From assembly GCF_004310685.1 (NCBI RefSeq), contig NZ_SISG01000001.1, forward strand, positions 1,922,001 to 1,986,000: DNA of 64,000 nt. The letters are read 5' to 3'. Below are positions 1 to 9,356 of the stretch, in pieces. The position numbers and the translations under genes are program-made. Every line of letters starts with the position of its first letter. Position 1 is the first letter of the stretch. The notes beneath the pieces were generated by a model. That model made no database searches. It saw nothing but the letters and a program-made list of their open reading frames with translations, and was not told the DNA's origin. This DNA is from Glaciihabitans arcticus. Its GTDB lineage: Bacteria > Actinomycetota > Actinomycetes > Actinomycetales > Microbacteriaceae.

Positions 1-160
1 TCGCGTCGGCGGGAACGTCATCCAGTCGTCGCCAGAGAACCAGCAGAGTCTCGCTGGTGACATCGTCTTCGGTGGCCGGGTCGGTGCGTCGGGCGAGGTA
101 GCGGCGCACGGGTTCGACGACGGCGCGCATCACGCGCTCGAAGTCATCGTCTCTGTTCAC
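1..160 (-). CDS. ECF-type RNA polymerase sigma factor, N-terminal part (runs off the window)
   Basis: The first 53 codons, read from a GTG at 160, give an acidic start followed by VVEPVRRYLARRTD and DDVTSETLLVLWRRL. This pattern is the helical region 2 of extracytoplasmic-function sigma factors, which binds core polymerase and the -10 element. A weak GGGGACC lies just upstream of the GTG. The rest of the protein, including region 4, is outside the window, so the regulon and any anti-sigma partner cannot be judged. The family call rests on the region 2 pattern only. Confidence 0.7.
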   Translation of the reverse strand, partial: MNRDDDFERVMRAVVEPVRRYLARRTDPATEDDVTSETLLVLWRRLDDVPADA

Positions 161-240
161 GGTCCCCACACGGTGTTATGTCCGGCTACGGGCCCAGTCT
201 TTCAGATCGTTTCGACGCTCAGCGCGTGGGTTGGCGACCG

Positions 241-264
241 GCGCGGGAGTCCGGACTCCCGCGC
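241..264. repeat. Perfect 24-bp palindrome between the sigma factor and a small membrane protein gene
   Basis: Two 12-bp arms with no spacer, centred on TCCGGA. Partial pairing continues outward (GCGAC on the left, GTCGC on the right). No T-run follows on either strand, so it is not a classical terminator. Shortly after it, two copies of a CCAGGGCACGCGC direct repeat occur about 52 bp apart (near 270 and 322). It could be an operator for the divergent-looking sigma gene or a hairpin that ends the upstream operon. Confidence 0.5.
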
Positions 265-337
265 TCGTCGCCAGGGCACGCGCTGAACACGTGGCAGGTT
301 CCGCGCCCCCGCACCCGTCACCAGGGCACGCGCCGAG

Positions 338-541
338 CTACGCGCGCGATCTGCGAGCCACCCGAAGCAGCAGCGCGATCACGGTGAGCACTGCGCCGAT
401 GCCGGCCACCCACCAACCGATCACCCAGAGGGCGCCAGCGCCGATGTTCGCGTCGGGGGTATCCATGAGCACGAGCATGAGCCAGCCGGCCAGCGCACTG
501 AGCAGGCCGAGGGCGGTGATGACAATTGCTGTCTTGAGCAT
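338..541 (-). CDS. Small two-helix membrane protein
   Basis: A 67-residue protein with two hydrophobic helices (about residues 3-25 and 37-60), a short acidic linker (MDTPDAN) and a basic C-terminus. The ATG at 541 is preceded by AAAGGA at good spacing. It lies 14 bp downstream of the DUF1345-like gene and is probably cotranscribed with it. I do not recognise a named family. The architecture suits a small integral membrane protein of unknown role. Confidence 0.7.
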   Translation of the reverse strand: MLKTAIVITALGLLSALAGWLMLVLMDTPDANIGAGALWVIGWWVAGIGAVLTVIALLLRVARRSRA

Positions 542-555
542 GGGGTTCCTTTCCG

Positions 556-1266
556 TCAGCCGGCGAGAAGCCGACCGAAGAGCAGCGAGACCATCATGGC
601 GATGATGACCGAGTTGAAAACGAAGGCGATGATGACGTTGCTGCGCACAACCCGCCAGGCTGTTCGGGATGAGATATCGGCGGGCACTGTTGCGGCCATG
701 GTGGAGAGCAGCACGGCCAGGGTCAGGTAGTCGCTGAAGCGGGCCGCTTCCGGAAAGTGGAACTTCAGGTGGGGCTCGTCGTGCACGCCGGCGCCGAGGC
801 GCAGGTAGCTCTGCGCGAAAGAGAACACCATCAGCACCCACGAACTCGCGACGGTGAGCAGCGCGAGCCCGACGTAGATCGCATCACTGCGGAACTCCGG
901 CTGCTGCGCAACCACGATCGTGATGGCGACGGCAGCCACCGCAGCCGAGATGGTGGTGTTCGTGGCACCGGTCACCCCGAGGAACCGCTGGATCGGGCTG
1001 CGCTCGGCGCTCTCGTCCGCGACGGTCACCCGTTTCAGCAGCTCGCCGTCGAGGCGGGAGTACACGAAGGTGCTCCAGGTTGCGTAGATGGCGGTGTATA
1101 CCGGCCACAGCACGAGGTACGCCGTCACGAGGAACAGCGTCGGGTCTTCATACTCGACACCCACCACACCGGCGAGGAAGAACATCACACCCGTCGCGAA
1201 GAGCGCGGACACCACGGAACTCACCGTGACTCGGAACAGGTCGGTTCTTGGCATGCGACGGGACAT
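556..1266 (-). CDS. DUF1345 family membrane protein
   Basis: A 236-residue integral membrane protein with about five hydrophobic segments. The C-terminal portion reads DYLTLAVLLSTMAATVP, then ISSRTAWRVVRSNVI, then FVFNSVIIAMMVSLL. That closely follows the conserved end of DUF1345 proteins, whose function is unknown. An ATG 20 codons upstream is also open, but a TTGACT-like -35 element overlaps that region, so the internal ATG at 1266 is preferred. It is followed by the 67-residue membrane protein gene. Confidence 0.7.
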   Translation of the reverse strand: MSRRMPRTDLFRVTVSSVVSALFATGVMFFLAGVVGVEYEDPTLFLVTAYLVLWPVYTAIYATWSTFVYSRLDGELLKRVTVADESAERSPIQRFLGVTGATNTTISAAVAAVAITIVVAQQPEFRSDAIYVGLALLTVASSWVLMVFSFAQSYLRLGAGVHDEPHLKFHFPEAARFSDYLTLAVLLSTMAATVPADISSRTAWRVVRSNVIIAFVFNSVIIAMMVSLLFGRLLAG

Positions 1267-1374
1267 GCTTGGGGAGCCTACCGTTCCCGTATCGACGCTC
1301 TCTCGAACGACAGGTGATCTACCCATGTCGACGAGTCAAAACCATGGCCCAGGAACACAGTCAAGTGTTGCGCG

Positions 1375-2097
1375 CTATTCCTCTCCGAACCCGTCCGCGG
1401 CCATGGCTCGCACGGCCTCGACGGCGTCGGCCGCCTGCGGTCCTGTTGCCGAGATCCGGATGACGTTGCCCTGCGCCGACCCGAGCGTCAGCACCGCGAT
1501 CAGGCTCGCGGCGGACACCGGACCCTTGCCCGAGGTGAGATCCTCGAGCTTCACGGCGGCGTCGAACTCCGACACGGTTTTCACCAGCATCGAGACCGGG
1601 CGCGCGTGCAGCCCCGCCGGGTTTACGAGGGTGACCTCGGCAGTGACGGCGTCGGGCTCAGTGGGTGGCTGAGCAGCTGAAGGCTGGGCAGCAGGGGCAG
1701 GACCCACCGCCCCCTGCTTGGGCTCCATCGCGCGGCTTGCCTCGCGGGCTACGTCATCCAGAGACGAACCGGCGGCAGCCAACACAACGGCGGCGACCAG
1801 CCCCTCAACGAATGGCCCATCGCTCAGTCGCACCTCGCAGTCGGACGACCGGAACTCCAGCCCCATCTCGGCGGACATCACGGCCGACCCGAGGTCCATG
1901 AAGACCAGCACGCCGTCGTCGGAGGCGACCTCGTCGATCGCGGATGCGACCCGCGTCGCATCCGTGCCGATCACGTCGTCACCGGCTCCGGCCGCGAGCG
2001 CGATGGGAGGCGGCGACGAGCCGACCATCTGCAAGGCCAGATCGACAGCCGCCTTCGCCAGCGCGGGGCTGTGCGAGACGACAACGATGCCGATCAC
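1375..2097 (-). CDS. dhaM: PTS-dependent dihydroxyacetone kinase phosphotransfer subunit DhaM (EIIA-HPr fusion)
   Basis: This protein relays phosphate from the PTS to DhaL-bound ADP. Residues 1-130 form an EIIA-mannose-like domain with the phosphorylated His at position 9 (VVVSHSPALAKAAVD). After an Ala/Pro-rich linker comes an HPr domain with its active-site motif NPAGLHARPVS. The Enzyme I domain found at the end of E. coli DhaM is absent at 240 residues, so Enzyme I must act in trans. The GTG start overlaps the dhaL stop (GTGA), and it is the last gene of the operon. Confidence 0.93.
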   Translation of the reverse strand: MIGIVVVSHSPALAKAAVDLALQMVGSSPPPIALAAGAGDDVIGTDATRVASAIDEVASDDGVLVFMDLGSAVMSAEMGLEFRSSDCEVRLSDGPFVEGLVAAVVLAAAGSSLDDVAREASRAMEPKQGAVGPAPAAQPSAAQPPTEPDAVTAEVTLVNPAGLHARPVSMLVKTVSEFDAAVKLEDLTSGKGPVSAASLIAVLTLGSAQGNVIRISATGPQAADAVEAVRAMAADGFGEE

Positions 2098-2702
2098 GCG
2101 AGGGCGCCCGCGAGCGCCTCGAACAGCAGGGCCGTCGACGTCGCACCCGGATCCAGGTGACCCGCGCTGCGGTCGCCCAGGTAGCTCGCGCGACCCTTGC
2201 GGGCGACGAGCGGCTCGGTCGCATCCCTACCCGACGACGCCGCGGCAAACGCGGCGTCCCACGGAGCGGACGCAGCGGCGTCCCACGCGTCGAGCGCCGG
2301 AACCAGCGCGTCGAGCATCGTCTTGTCGCCGACTTCGGCCTTGCCACGGGCGATCACACCCGCGAGCCCGGCACGCAGCGCGGCCGAGAACTCCGCATAG
2401 GTCAACCCCGAGACGGCTCCGGCGGTGGTGCCGATGCGCAGGAAGAACGTGCCGTAGAGCGGCCCGCTCGCTCCCCCGACGGAGGTGACCAAAGTCATGC
2501 CGACGGTCTTGAACAGCTCGTCGATGGTCGCCGGCGTGCCCAGCTTCTCCATCACGGTGCCCATGCCGCGCGCCATGTTCGACCCGTGGTCGGCATCGCC
2601 GATCGCCGAGTCGAGCTCGGTCAGGTAGCTCTGCTTCTCGGTGACCAGGTCGCGAAAGCGGCCCAGCCAGTCGACGAGCTGCGCGAGTGTGACGTCGGCC
2701 AC
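2094..2702 (-). CDS. dhaL: Dihydroxyacetone kinase subunit DhaL (ADP-binding)
   Basis: DhaL holds ADP as a cofactor and passes phosphate from DhaM to dihydroxyacetone bound on DhaK. The Mg-ADP site is visible as GDADHGSNMARG near the N-terminus. A second Gly-rich stretch reads VGGASGPLYGTFF. The 202-residue length is typical. The GTG start overlaps the dhaK stop, and the 3' end overlaps the dhaM start, so the three subunits are translationally coupled. Upstream in-frame codons lie inside dhaK and were rejected as start sites. Confidence 0.95.
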   Translation of the reverse strand: MADVTLAQLVDWLGRFRDLVTEKQSYLTELDSAIGDADHGSNMARGMGTVMEKLGTPATIDELFKTVGMTLVTSVGGASGPLYGTFFLRIGTTAGAVSGLTYAEFSAALRAGLAGVIARGKAEVGDKTMLDALVPALDAWDAAASAPWDAAFAAASSGRDATEPLVARKGRASYLGDRSAGHLDPGATSTALLFEALAGALA

Positions 2703-3700
2703 TAGACGCCCCAGCGCAGACCGGGGGTGTTGACCGGTGCGTCCCACAGCTTCAGCAGGTCGTCATCCGCCTGCAGCAGGGTGATCGAGCAGCCGGCCAT
2801 GTCGAGGCTCGTGATGTAGTTGCCGACGAGGTTGCGCGCGACCTGCACGCCGGCCCTCTCGAGCAGCTTCGCGACCTCGCCGTACATGAGGTAGAGCTCG
2901 ATGAGCGGCGAGCCGCCCATGCCGTTGAGCATCGCGATCACCGGCCCCTTCGTGAAGTCGAGGTCGGCGAGCACCGGCTCGACCAGCTGCTGGGCGATGG
3001 ATGACGCGGGCGCAAGCGGCACGCGGTGACGCCCGGGCTCGCCGTGAATTCCCACGCCCATCTCCATCATGTCGTCGGGGATGTCGAAGGTGGGCTTGCC
3101 CGCAGACGGCACGGTACAACTCGTCAACGCCATACCCATCGAGCGGCCCGTGTCGTTCACCCGCTGCGCGAGCTCGGTGATCGCGGCGAGGTCGCGCCCC
3201 TCTTCCGCTGCCGCGCCGACGATCTTCTCGAGCAGCACCGTGACGCCCACGCCACGTCGCCCTGCCGTCCATGTCGAGTCCTCCACTGCCACGTCGTCGT
3301 TGACCACCACTGCGGCGACCTTGACTCCCGACTCGGCCTCGGCCATCTCGGCCGCCATCTCGAAGTTCATGACGTCGCCGGTGTAATTCTTGACGATATG
3401 CAGCACGCCGGCGCCGGAGTCCGCCACTTTTGTGGCCTCTTGCATCTGGTCGGGCGTTGGGGAGGTGAAGACCTCTCCTGCACAGGCGGCGTCAAGCATC
3501 CCGAAGCCCACAAAACCGCCGTGCAGGGGTTCGTGCCCGGAGCCACCGCCCGAGATCAGGGCGACCTTTCCGGGCTTCGTCGGGGATCCGCGGTAGATGA
3601 TGCGGTTGGTGTGGTCGACATTCAGTTCGGGATGTGCCGCCGCAACCCCCACGAGGGAATCAGCGAGCACGGCTTCGGGGGAATTGATGAGCTTCTTCAT
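2702..3700 (-). CDS. dhaK: Dihydroxyacetone kinase substrate-binding subunit DhaK
   Basis: DhaK binds dihydroxyacetone covalently through a histidine. Visible motifs are SGGGSGHEPLHGGFVG near residue 50, KNYTGDVMNFEMA near residue 110, and the segment GIHGEPG, which carries the substrate-binding His. The ATG at 3700 follows AAGG at workable spacing. The protein is 332 residues, the family size. It is the first gene of dhaK-dhaL-dhaM, so the operon likely starts in the short gap at 3701-3818. No DhaR/DhaS regulator is seen nearby. Confidence 0.96.
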   Translation of the reverse strand: MKKLINSPEAVLADSLVGVAAAHPELNVDHTNRIIYRGSPTKPGKVALISGGGSGHEPLHGGFVGFGMLDAACAGEVFTSPTPDQMQEATKVADSGAGVLHIVKNYTGDVMNFEMAAEMAEAESGVKVAAVVVNDDVAVEDSTWTAGRRGVGVTVLLEKIVGAAAEEGRDLAAITELAQRVNDTGRSMGMALTSCTVPSAGKPTFDIPDDMMEMGVGIHGEPGRHRVPLAPASSIAQQLVEPVLADLDFTKGPVIAMLNGMGGSPLIELYLMYGEVAKLLERAGVQVARNLVGNYITSLDMAGCSITLLQADDDLLKLWDAPVNTPGLRWGV

Positions 3701-3818
3701 GACTAGGCCTTCTCTACGTCGAGTGCTTCGTTGGGGGTGTGAGCTCGTCGAAGCGGGCTCAGCCACAGGATAGACCCGCCGGTTTTGAGGCGCCAGAGAG
3801 CGGCGATGCGAGAAGTCG

Positions 3819-6800
3819 CTAGTGCGCCGTGACAACTCCCGGTTCGTACCCGAAGCGCTCCGCCCGTACCGTCAGCGTGTACTCCGCGCGAAGGTGTCCG
3901 GCCGGCAGCACGAGGGTCTCCCCCAGCACCGGCTCGGAGCCGACGCGGGTCCACTCGAACGTGTAGGTCAGCCCGCTGGTGTTCCAGACGCCGGGCGTCG
4001 CGGTGAGCGTCGTGGTGCCGGTGATGACCGGCGCCTTGGTCGCGACCGGCGCGAGCCCGGTTGCGATCGTGAGCGCCGCCGTTTCCGCCGACACATCGAG
4101 CTTGCCGGCTTGGCGAGCAGTCACACGAACCGAGATCTCGTCGCCGGCGTGCGTCGCGAGCGGCACGTAGGTGGGGCCCGTCGCGCCGGGAATGGCGCGC
4201 CCATTGAGCAGCCACTGGATGCTCGGCACGGCCCCCTCAGACCACGCACCGGCCGTCGTGGTCAGCGTGCTGCCCACCCGAACGTTTCCGCTGAGGGCGG
4301 GCGCCCCGAGGAGCCGGATGACGTCGCCCTCGAGCACCTGCGCGGGTGCGCTCGTCGACACAACGCTGTCGTGACCGGGCTTGGTTCCCGTCGCAACCAC
4401 GCGCAGCAGCAGGTTCGAGTCGTGGAGGTCGATCTCGTAGATGCCGGAGGTCTCGTTGGTGTCGACCCAGGTCGTGTCGTCGATACTCGTCTGCCAGAGA
4501 TAGCTGGTCTCCACCTCGGGCTCACTGAAATGCAGCTCCGATGCGGAGACGAGGGCGCCGGGCAGCAGGTCGCCGTCCCAGAACAGGGCTGCATCCTCCT
4601 CGACGGTGAGGGGGTCACCCTCGAGGAGCGGGGCCGCGCTGTAGACGGTTGTGCTGTACCAGCCGTATACGGGCGAGGTCACGTAAATCTCGACCTGAAT
4701 CTGTTGGCCGACATGCGAGGCGATGGGATCGAAGGTTGCCTGGTCTCCGGAACCGACGTGCCCGTAGTTCCAGCGATAGCTGTATTTCCAGTCGGAGTGC
4801 GGGGTCTGCGGAAGGTCGTGGAAGGGCTCCGGATCGGCCAGCGACAGTGTCTCGCCTAGTTTGGTACCCACGATCGTCGTGGGGGTTGCCACGAGAGAGG
4901 TCGACCGCCTCTGCGCGACGGCGACAACCTCGACGTCTGCATAACCGGGCGCGCTCACCGTGACCACGGCATAGATGGCCTTGCCCTGGTCTTCGGGCTG
5001 CATCGTGTAGAAGCTCCCGCTTGCACGCTCGGTGTCCTCCACGAACCAGCGCGGGTTGCTCCGGATCGCCCAGTTGGGCAGATCGCTGCTGAAGACCGAG
5101 ACCTTGCCGATGTTCGACGGTCCCGCGGTCACAGCACTATGGACGCGAGCGCTGAAATCGCCTTCGACAAGCCGAACGGGGAGCGAACTCGTAGTGACAC
5201 TCGGGTAGCCGGGTCGCTGCCCGACCGTCGTGAAGCGCAGGTAGCTTTCGCCGCCCGCCCAGTCGACTGTCGAAGGGTAGTAGGACGTCTGGTAGTAGTC
5301 GGTGTAGCCGTGTGGGTTGCCCCACACCGCGGTCGGGCTCGTGCAGTCCAGGACACAGAGTTCCCAGTACCTGTTGATCGCCTCGATCTCGACGCCGAAT
5401 GAAGCCTGCGTGCCGAGCGCGATCCCGCCCATCATCACCGAACCTGTCTCGGTGACCACGGTCGGCCGACTGAGCACCGGGATGACGTTCTTCGGCACGA
5501 TCGTCACGATGTCGGACACCGCGCGCGCTGCCGTGTACCCGGCCTTGGTTGCCGTTTCGACGACGTAGATGCGTCCCTTGGCGTACGCGGCAGGGGTTGC
5601 GTAATAGGCGAGCGTCGCTCCGGGGATCTTCGCGAAGGAGGCCGCCGGCGTCGACGCCGTGCACTTCGGCAGCGCGCATCCGTACCACTGGTAGCTCACC
5701 TTGGCACCGAAGCTCTGCCAGGCGAAGTCGTACGACGGATAGAGCCGCGTGCCGACGACCGTGGATCCCTCGAGGGTGATGGTCGGCGTCAGCTCGGCGA
5801 GGCCAGTGCGCGTCACGACCGTGCCCGCGGCAACCGTCTTCACGGCGTTGCCGGTACGAACCGAACGCGCGGTGACGGTGACGCTGAGCAGGGAGCCGAC
5901 ATCTGCCGCGGTGGGCTTGTAGCTCGCGAGCGTCGCACCCTTGATCGTCACCGCCTTCGCCTTGCCGACCTTGCGCAGCCACTGGTAGCCGTAGCTGACC
6001 GAGTCGCTCGGGTCGTCGACTTCCCAGGTGCTTCCGGATGCCACGAGCTCCTGCCCCACGGCCACCGGGGTGCTGGCGGCCACGGGTTCGTCGCCCAACG
6101 TCACAGAGGGCGTGCCCGCCATCACGACGGCCTTGGACGACTTGCGCGCAAGAACAGTTGCAGTGCCCGGACCGAATCCGGGAGCGTTCGCGGTGGCCCG
6201 CACCTCGAGCGTCTGGGCGAGCAAGGCCGCGCTGGGCTTCTCGGTGAGGGTCGGGCCCGTGCCCACGACGATTCCGCCGCGCAGCCACTCGTAGCTGAAG
6301 GTCGGCGCGAGGGCCGTCCAGACGCCGGGCTTCACGGTGTACTTCTTGGTGCCCTTCGGCTTCTTCACCACGGCGGCGGTTACGGCCAGGCCGGACTTCA
6401 GCTGGGCGGCGTCCGCGAAGACGGGTGTCACACCGGTCGGGGTCGCGGCTGTGGCGTCGGCGTACCCGGACTTGGTTGCCGTGACGACGGCGGTGAACTC
6501 GGCATCCAGATCCGCGAGCTTCACGACATACGAGCTGCCGGCGTTGTCGAACGGGATGCCGTTGCGCAGCCACTCGTAGCCGTAGTCGAGTCCCTTAACG
6601 CTCCAGCTGCCGGGAAGGACCCGCAGGGTGGTGCCGACGTGGGCACCCGTGGCGGGGGTGATCGACGGCGCTGTCACGTTGGTCGGAACCGTGACATCGG
6701 AGACCACCAGACCGGCGACCGATGCCTTGGCGGTTGTAGTCGGGTATCCAAACTGGTGTGACGCGACTCGCACGGAGAGCTGGGCACCGATGTCACCTGC

Positions 6801-8327
6801 GCGGGACGTGTAGGCCGCTTCATCCGCACCGAAAACAGGGTGGCCGTCACGCAGCCACTGGTAGGTCAGGGTGGCGGCGGCACGGTGCGCCTGCGCGGCG
6901 ACCTCGTAGCGCGTGCCGACGACGAGCGCGGTCTCGGCGATGGACGGAGCGGTGACGAAGCCGTCGGGCGCGGAGGGCCACTGCACGTTCACGTCGATGG
7001 TCTGCGCGCCGGACGAGATGTAGGCGTCCTGCACGGCGGGCGCCCACGAGCCGTTGGTCAGCACTGACAGCGTGAACGCACCCGGCTGGATCGTGTGATT
7101 CTTGCCCGACTTGCCGAAGGTCACGATGCTGGACCCGTTGGTGGTGCCACGGTAGTAGTAGTCGGGGTCGGCGTCGCTCTGCAGGAGAACGTCGGCACCC
7201 GGCACCGCGCCGCCTCCGGGGTTGCGAACCACAACGGTGACGGAACCGCCCTGCCGGTTCATGTAAGTGTCATGCCGCCCGGCCTTCACCACCTTGCCTG
7301 CGCCGACCGTGAACACCTGTGCGTACTCCAGCCGTCCGCCGCCGATGAAGGTGGCGGCCTGGTTGTAGTACCAGGGCGAGATCTTGACCACGTACTTGCC
7401 GGGACGCAGGTTCTTGATCGTCCAGGCGCCCTTCTTGTTGGCGGCTGCGCTGGTCACGCTGCGTTCGGTGTCGAGCACCACCGGGTAGGGGTAGGAGGCG
7501 TCCTGGGTGACGGGGATCGCGATTGCGCGAGCGTTGGCGAGCGGCATGAACCCGTAGAAGTCGTCGTCCGAGTACTCTGCCCACGACGTACCGGTGATCG
7601 CGCCCAACCCGGTCGGGAACGTCGCGTTGGCCGTGGCCGTCGCTCCAACCCCGACGACGATTCCGGATGCCTCGTCGAAGGTTGCGGCCCCACCCGAGTA
7701 CAGCGGCGAGTAGTCGCCGGCGGGTCCACTGAACTTGAGGCGGTAGCTGCCCGGATCCAGATCGCGGATCGTGTAACGACCCTTGGCGTCGGCTCGAGCG
7801 GAGGCGTACGTAATCCAGTCGCTGCCTGTATAGAGGTAGGCGGTGACCAGGGCCTTCGGCAGGATCTTCTTGGCCGGGGTCTTCACGATGCCGGTGATGA
7901 CGGCGTTGGAAGCGAGGCTCACGGAGAGGCTCGTCTGGCCCGCCGGGATGACCTGGGCGCGCGAGATTTCGGATGCACCGCCGAGCAGCTGTGTGAACGT
8001 CGTGGACGTCGCGGTGCCGAAGTAAAGGGTGTGGTCGATCGCGCTCAGACCCGTGAAGACGTAGACGCCGGGCTTGCCGGTGACCGGCTTCGCCTTGGGA
8101 TAGTCGCCGGCCACGAGGTCGCCCTCGATCTCCTCGCCGTCGGCGACGGACAGCGCGATGATCGACATGCCGACGAGTGGCGTGCCCGTGACGTTGCGCA
8201 CGGTCACCGTGAGGTTGTTCGTCTCGGCGGCCTGCGCGGGAAGCGCCAGACCGGCGGCGAGGAGTGCGCCCAGAATGGTCGCGGTTACAGACAGTTTGAT
8301 GCTGCGAAGAAGTGCAGGCCCGTTCAC
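3819..8327 (-). CDS. Large secreted Ig-like repeat surface protein
   Basis: A 1502-residue exported protein. The N-terminus has a basic start, a hydrophobic core and a signal-peptidase site after PAQA. About the first 480 residues look like three or four carboxypeptidase-regulatory/SdrD-B-like beta modules (for example GRYTIRDLDPGSYRLKFSG). The rest is about ten Ig-like modules of roughly 90 residues sharing a YQWLRDG/YEWLRNG strand and a closing V.A...GY motif. There is no LPxTG motif or C-terminal membrane helix, so retention must be indirect. The GTG at 8327 is chosen because TTGGGAG sits 6 nt before it. A role in adhesion or matrix building is inferred. Confidence 0.85.
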   Translation of the reverse strand: MNGPALLRSIKLSVTATILGALLAAGLALPAQAAETNNLTVTVRNVTGTPLVGMSIIALSVADGEEIEGDLVAGDYPKAKPVTGKPGVYVFTGLSAIDHTLYFGTATSTTFTQLLGGASEISRAQVIPAGQTSLSVSLASNAVITGIVKTPAKKILPKALVTAYLYTGSDWITYASARADAKGRYTIRDLDPGSYRLKFSGPAGDYSPLYSGGAATFDEASGIVVGVGATATANATFPTGLGAITGTSWAEYSDDDFYGFMPLANARAIAIPVTQDASYPYPVVLDTERSVTSAAANKKGAWTIKNLRPGKYVVKISPWYYNQAATFIGGGRLEYAQVFTVGAGKVVKAGRHDTYMNRQGGSVTVVVRNPGGGAVPGADVLLQSDADPDYYYRGTTNGSSIVTFGKSGKNHTIQPGAFTLSVLTNGSWAPAVQDAYISSGAQTIDVNVQWPSAPDGFVTAPSIAETALVVGTRYEVAAQAHRAAATLTYQWLRDGHPVFGADEAAYTSRAGDIGAQLSVRVASHQFGYPTTTAKASVAGLVVSDVTVPTNVTAPSITPATGAHVGTTLRVLPGSWSVKGLDYGYEWLRNGIPFDNAGSSYVVKLADLDAEFTAVVTATKSGYADATAATPTGVTPVFADAAQLKSGLAVTAAVVKKPKGTKKYTVKPGVWTALAPTFSYEWLRGGIVVGTGPTLTEKPSAALLAQTLEVRATANAPGFGPGTATVLARKSSKAVVMAGTPSVTLGDEPVAASTPVAVGQELVASGSTWEVDDPSDSVSYGYQWLRKVGKAKAVTIKGATLASYKPTAADVGSLLSVTVTARSVRTGNAVKTVAAGTVVTRTGLAELTPTITLEGSTVVGTRLYPSYDFAWQSFGAKVSYQWYGCALPKCTASTPAASFAKIPGATLAYYATPAAYAKGRIYVVETATKAGYTAARAVSDIVTIVPKNVIPVLSRPTVVTETGSVMMGGIALGTQASFGVEIEAINRYWELCVLDCTSPTAVWGNPHGYTDYYQTSYYPSTVDWAGGESYLRFTTVGQRPGYPSVTTSSLPVRLVEGDFSARVHSAVTAGPSNIGKVSVFSSDLPNWAIRSNPRWFVEDTERASGSFYTMQPEDQGKAIYAVVTVSAPGYADVEVVAVAQRRSTSLVATPTTIVGTKLGETLSLADPEPFHDLPQTPHSDWKYSYRWNYGHVGSGDQATFDPIASHVGQQIQVEIYVTSPVYGWYSTTVYSAAPLLEGDPLTVEEDAALFWDGDLLPGALVSASELHFSEPEVETSYLWQTSIDDTTWVDTNETSGIYEIDLHDSNLLLRVVATGTKPGHDSVVSTSAPAQVLEGDVIRLLGAPALSGNVRVGSTLTTTAGAWSEGAVPSIQWLLNGRAIPGATGPTYVPLATHAGDEISVRVTARQAGKLDVSAETAALTIATGLAPVATKAPVITGTTTLTATPGVWNTSGLTYTFEWTRVGSEPVLGETLVLPAGHLRAEYTLTVRAERFGYEPGVVTAH

Positions 8328-8528
8328 GGACGCTCCCAAGAGATAGGTGCACTTCCGTCAACCCTGACCGGAGAAATGCGAATTTTCCTCCATGGTAGTG
8401 GCGCGAGGGAACGAACTCTCTACCCGCGTTCGGGGGTATGGCGCGGGTGCAGTTGGGCTGCATCGTCGGCCTGACCGGCGGATGTCCAGTAGCCTTCGAG
8501 CAACGATTCCTTGGGGAGGAAATCTCAG

Positions 8529-9356
8529 ATGTCTCATTCACGTGTGGCTGTATCTGTTGGCTCGGTTGCGGTGCTGGCCGTCATCCTGAGCGGGTGCTCG
8601 CTACCCACTTTTGGAAGCGGGCCGTTCCTCGCACCGGCCGAGGCTGAGGCCCACGGAGACCTCGTCGTGCTGGAAACTCAGTCAACTGACCGCGGCGACT
8701 ACCAGCACATGACAATCGACCCTGAGGCGGACGCGATGGTCTACAACGCCGAGCTGGTGCTTCCCGCCGCCACCGACACCGGCTTCACCGAAGACCAGAT
8801 CCTCGAGGCCCAGAAAACCGCCGCGCGGCTGGTCGTCGAGTTCGGCCTTGACAGCACGGCCGCCGACGACACCTCCACTTTCGCCGAGTGGACGGACACG
8901 GCGACTGATGATGTGCTGGCCAGCCAGACGGGAGAGCTTTTCGCCGACGAGTCCAACCTCGTCTTCCGACAGGACAACAACGCGTCTCCCGACTTCATCC
9001 ACGACGGCAAACCTCGAATGGATGACACCACCACCGTCACGCTCACCGAGGTGACAGGGGGTTCGGCCGACGCCGAGGGCAACTACCTCAGCTTCACTTT
9101 CCAGACCCTGATCAACTATCGCGCCACCGACGAGGCGGTCATCGCCGCGGTCGTGGCGGCCAGCCCCGAGGGAACCCTCGAGGAGGTCATGGCCGCACTG
9201 GTTCCCGAGGTTGCCGATGGCGAGGGTGAAAACCGCTGGGACGAGTCGGGCACCGTGCAGTACACGATGCTCTTCGACGAGGCGCAGGAACGCTGGCTGA
9301 TCGGCGGCTACCACGCCAACTACGACGGTGGCTACAACCTACGAGCTAGCGACTAG
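8529..9356 (+). CDS. Secreted lipoprotein of unknown function
   Basis: A 275-residue protein with a lipoprotein signal (VAVLAVILSGC, lipobox Cys at about residue 24). The body is acidic, with a long helix-and-strand region and a C-terminal segment, YTMLFDEAQERWLIGGYHA, that resembles NTF2-like or other small extracellular folds. The ATG at 8529 follows GGGGAGGA, whereas an upstream in-frame ATG overlaps that ribosome site. It is divergent from the large secreted protein, across about 200 bp that should hold both promoters. The function is not recognised. Confidence 0.8.
   Translation: MSHSRVAVSVGSVAVLAVILSGCSLPTFGSGPFLAPAEAEAHGDLVVLETQSTDRGDYQHMTIDPEADAMVYNAELVLPAATDTGFTEDQILEAQKTAARLVVEFGLDSTAADDTSTFAEWTDTATDDVLASQTGELFADESNLVFRQDNNASPDFIHDGKPRMDDTTTVTLTEVTGGSADAEGNYLSFTFQTLINYRATDEAVIAAVVAASPEGTLEEVMAALVPEVADGEGENRWDESGTVQYTMLFDEAQERWLIGGYHANYDGGYNLRASD

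Noticed and set aside
7095..8474. Long plus-strand open frame (459 codons)
   Set aside because: It is antisense to the large secreted protein, whose signal peptide and repeat modules are clear. The frame has an unnatural Asp/Val/Gly-rich composition.
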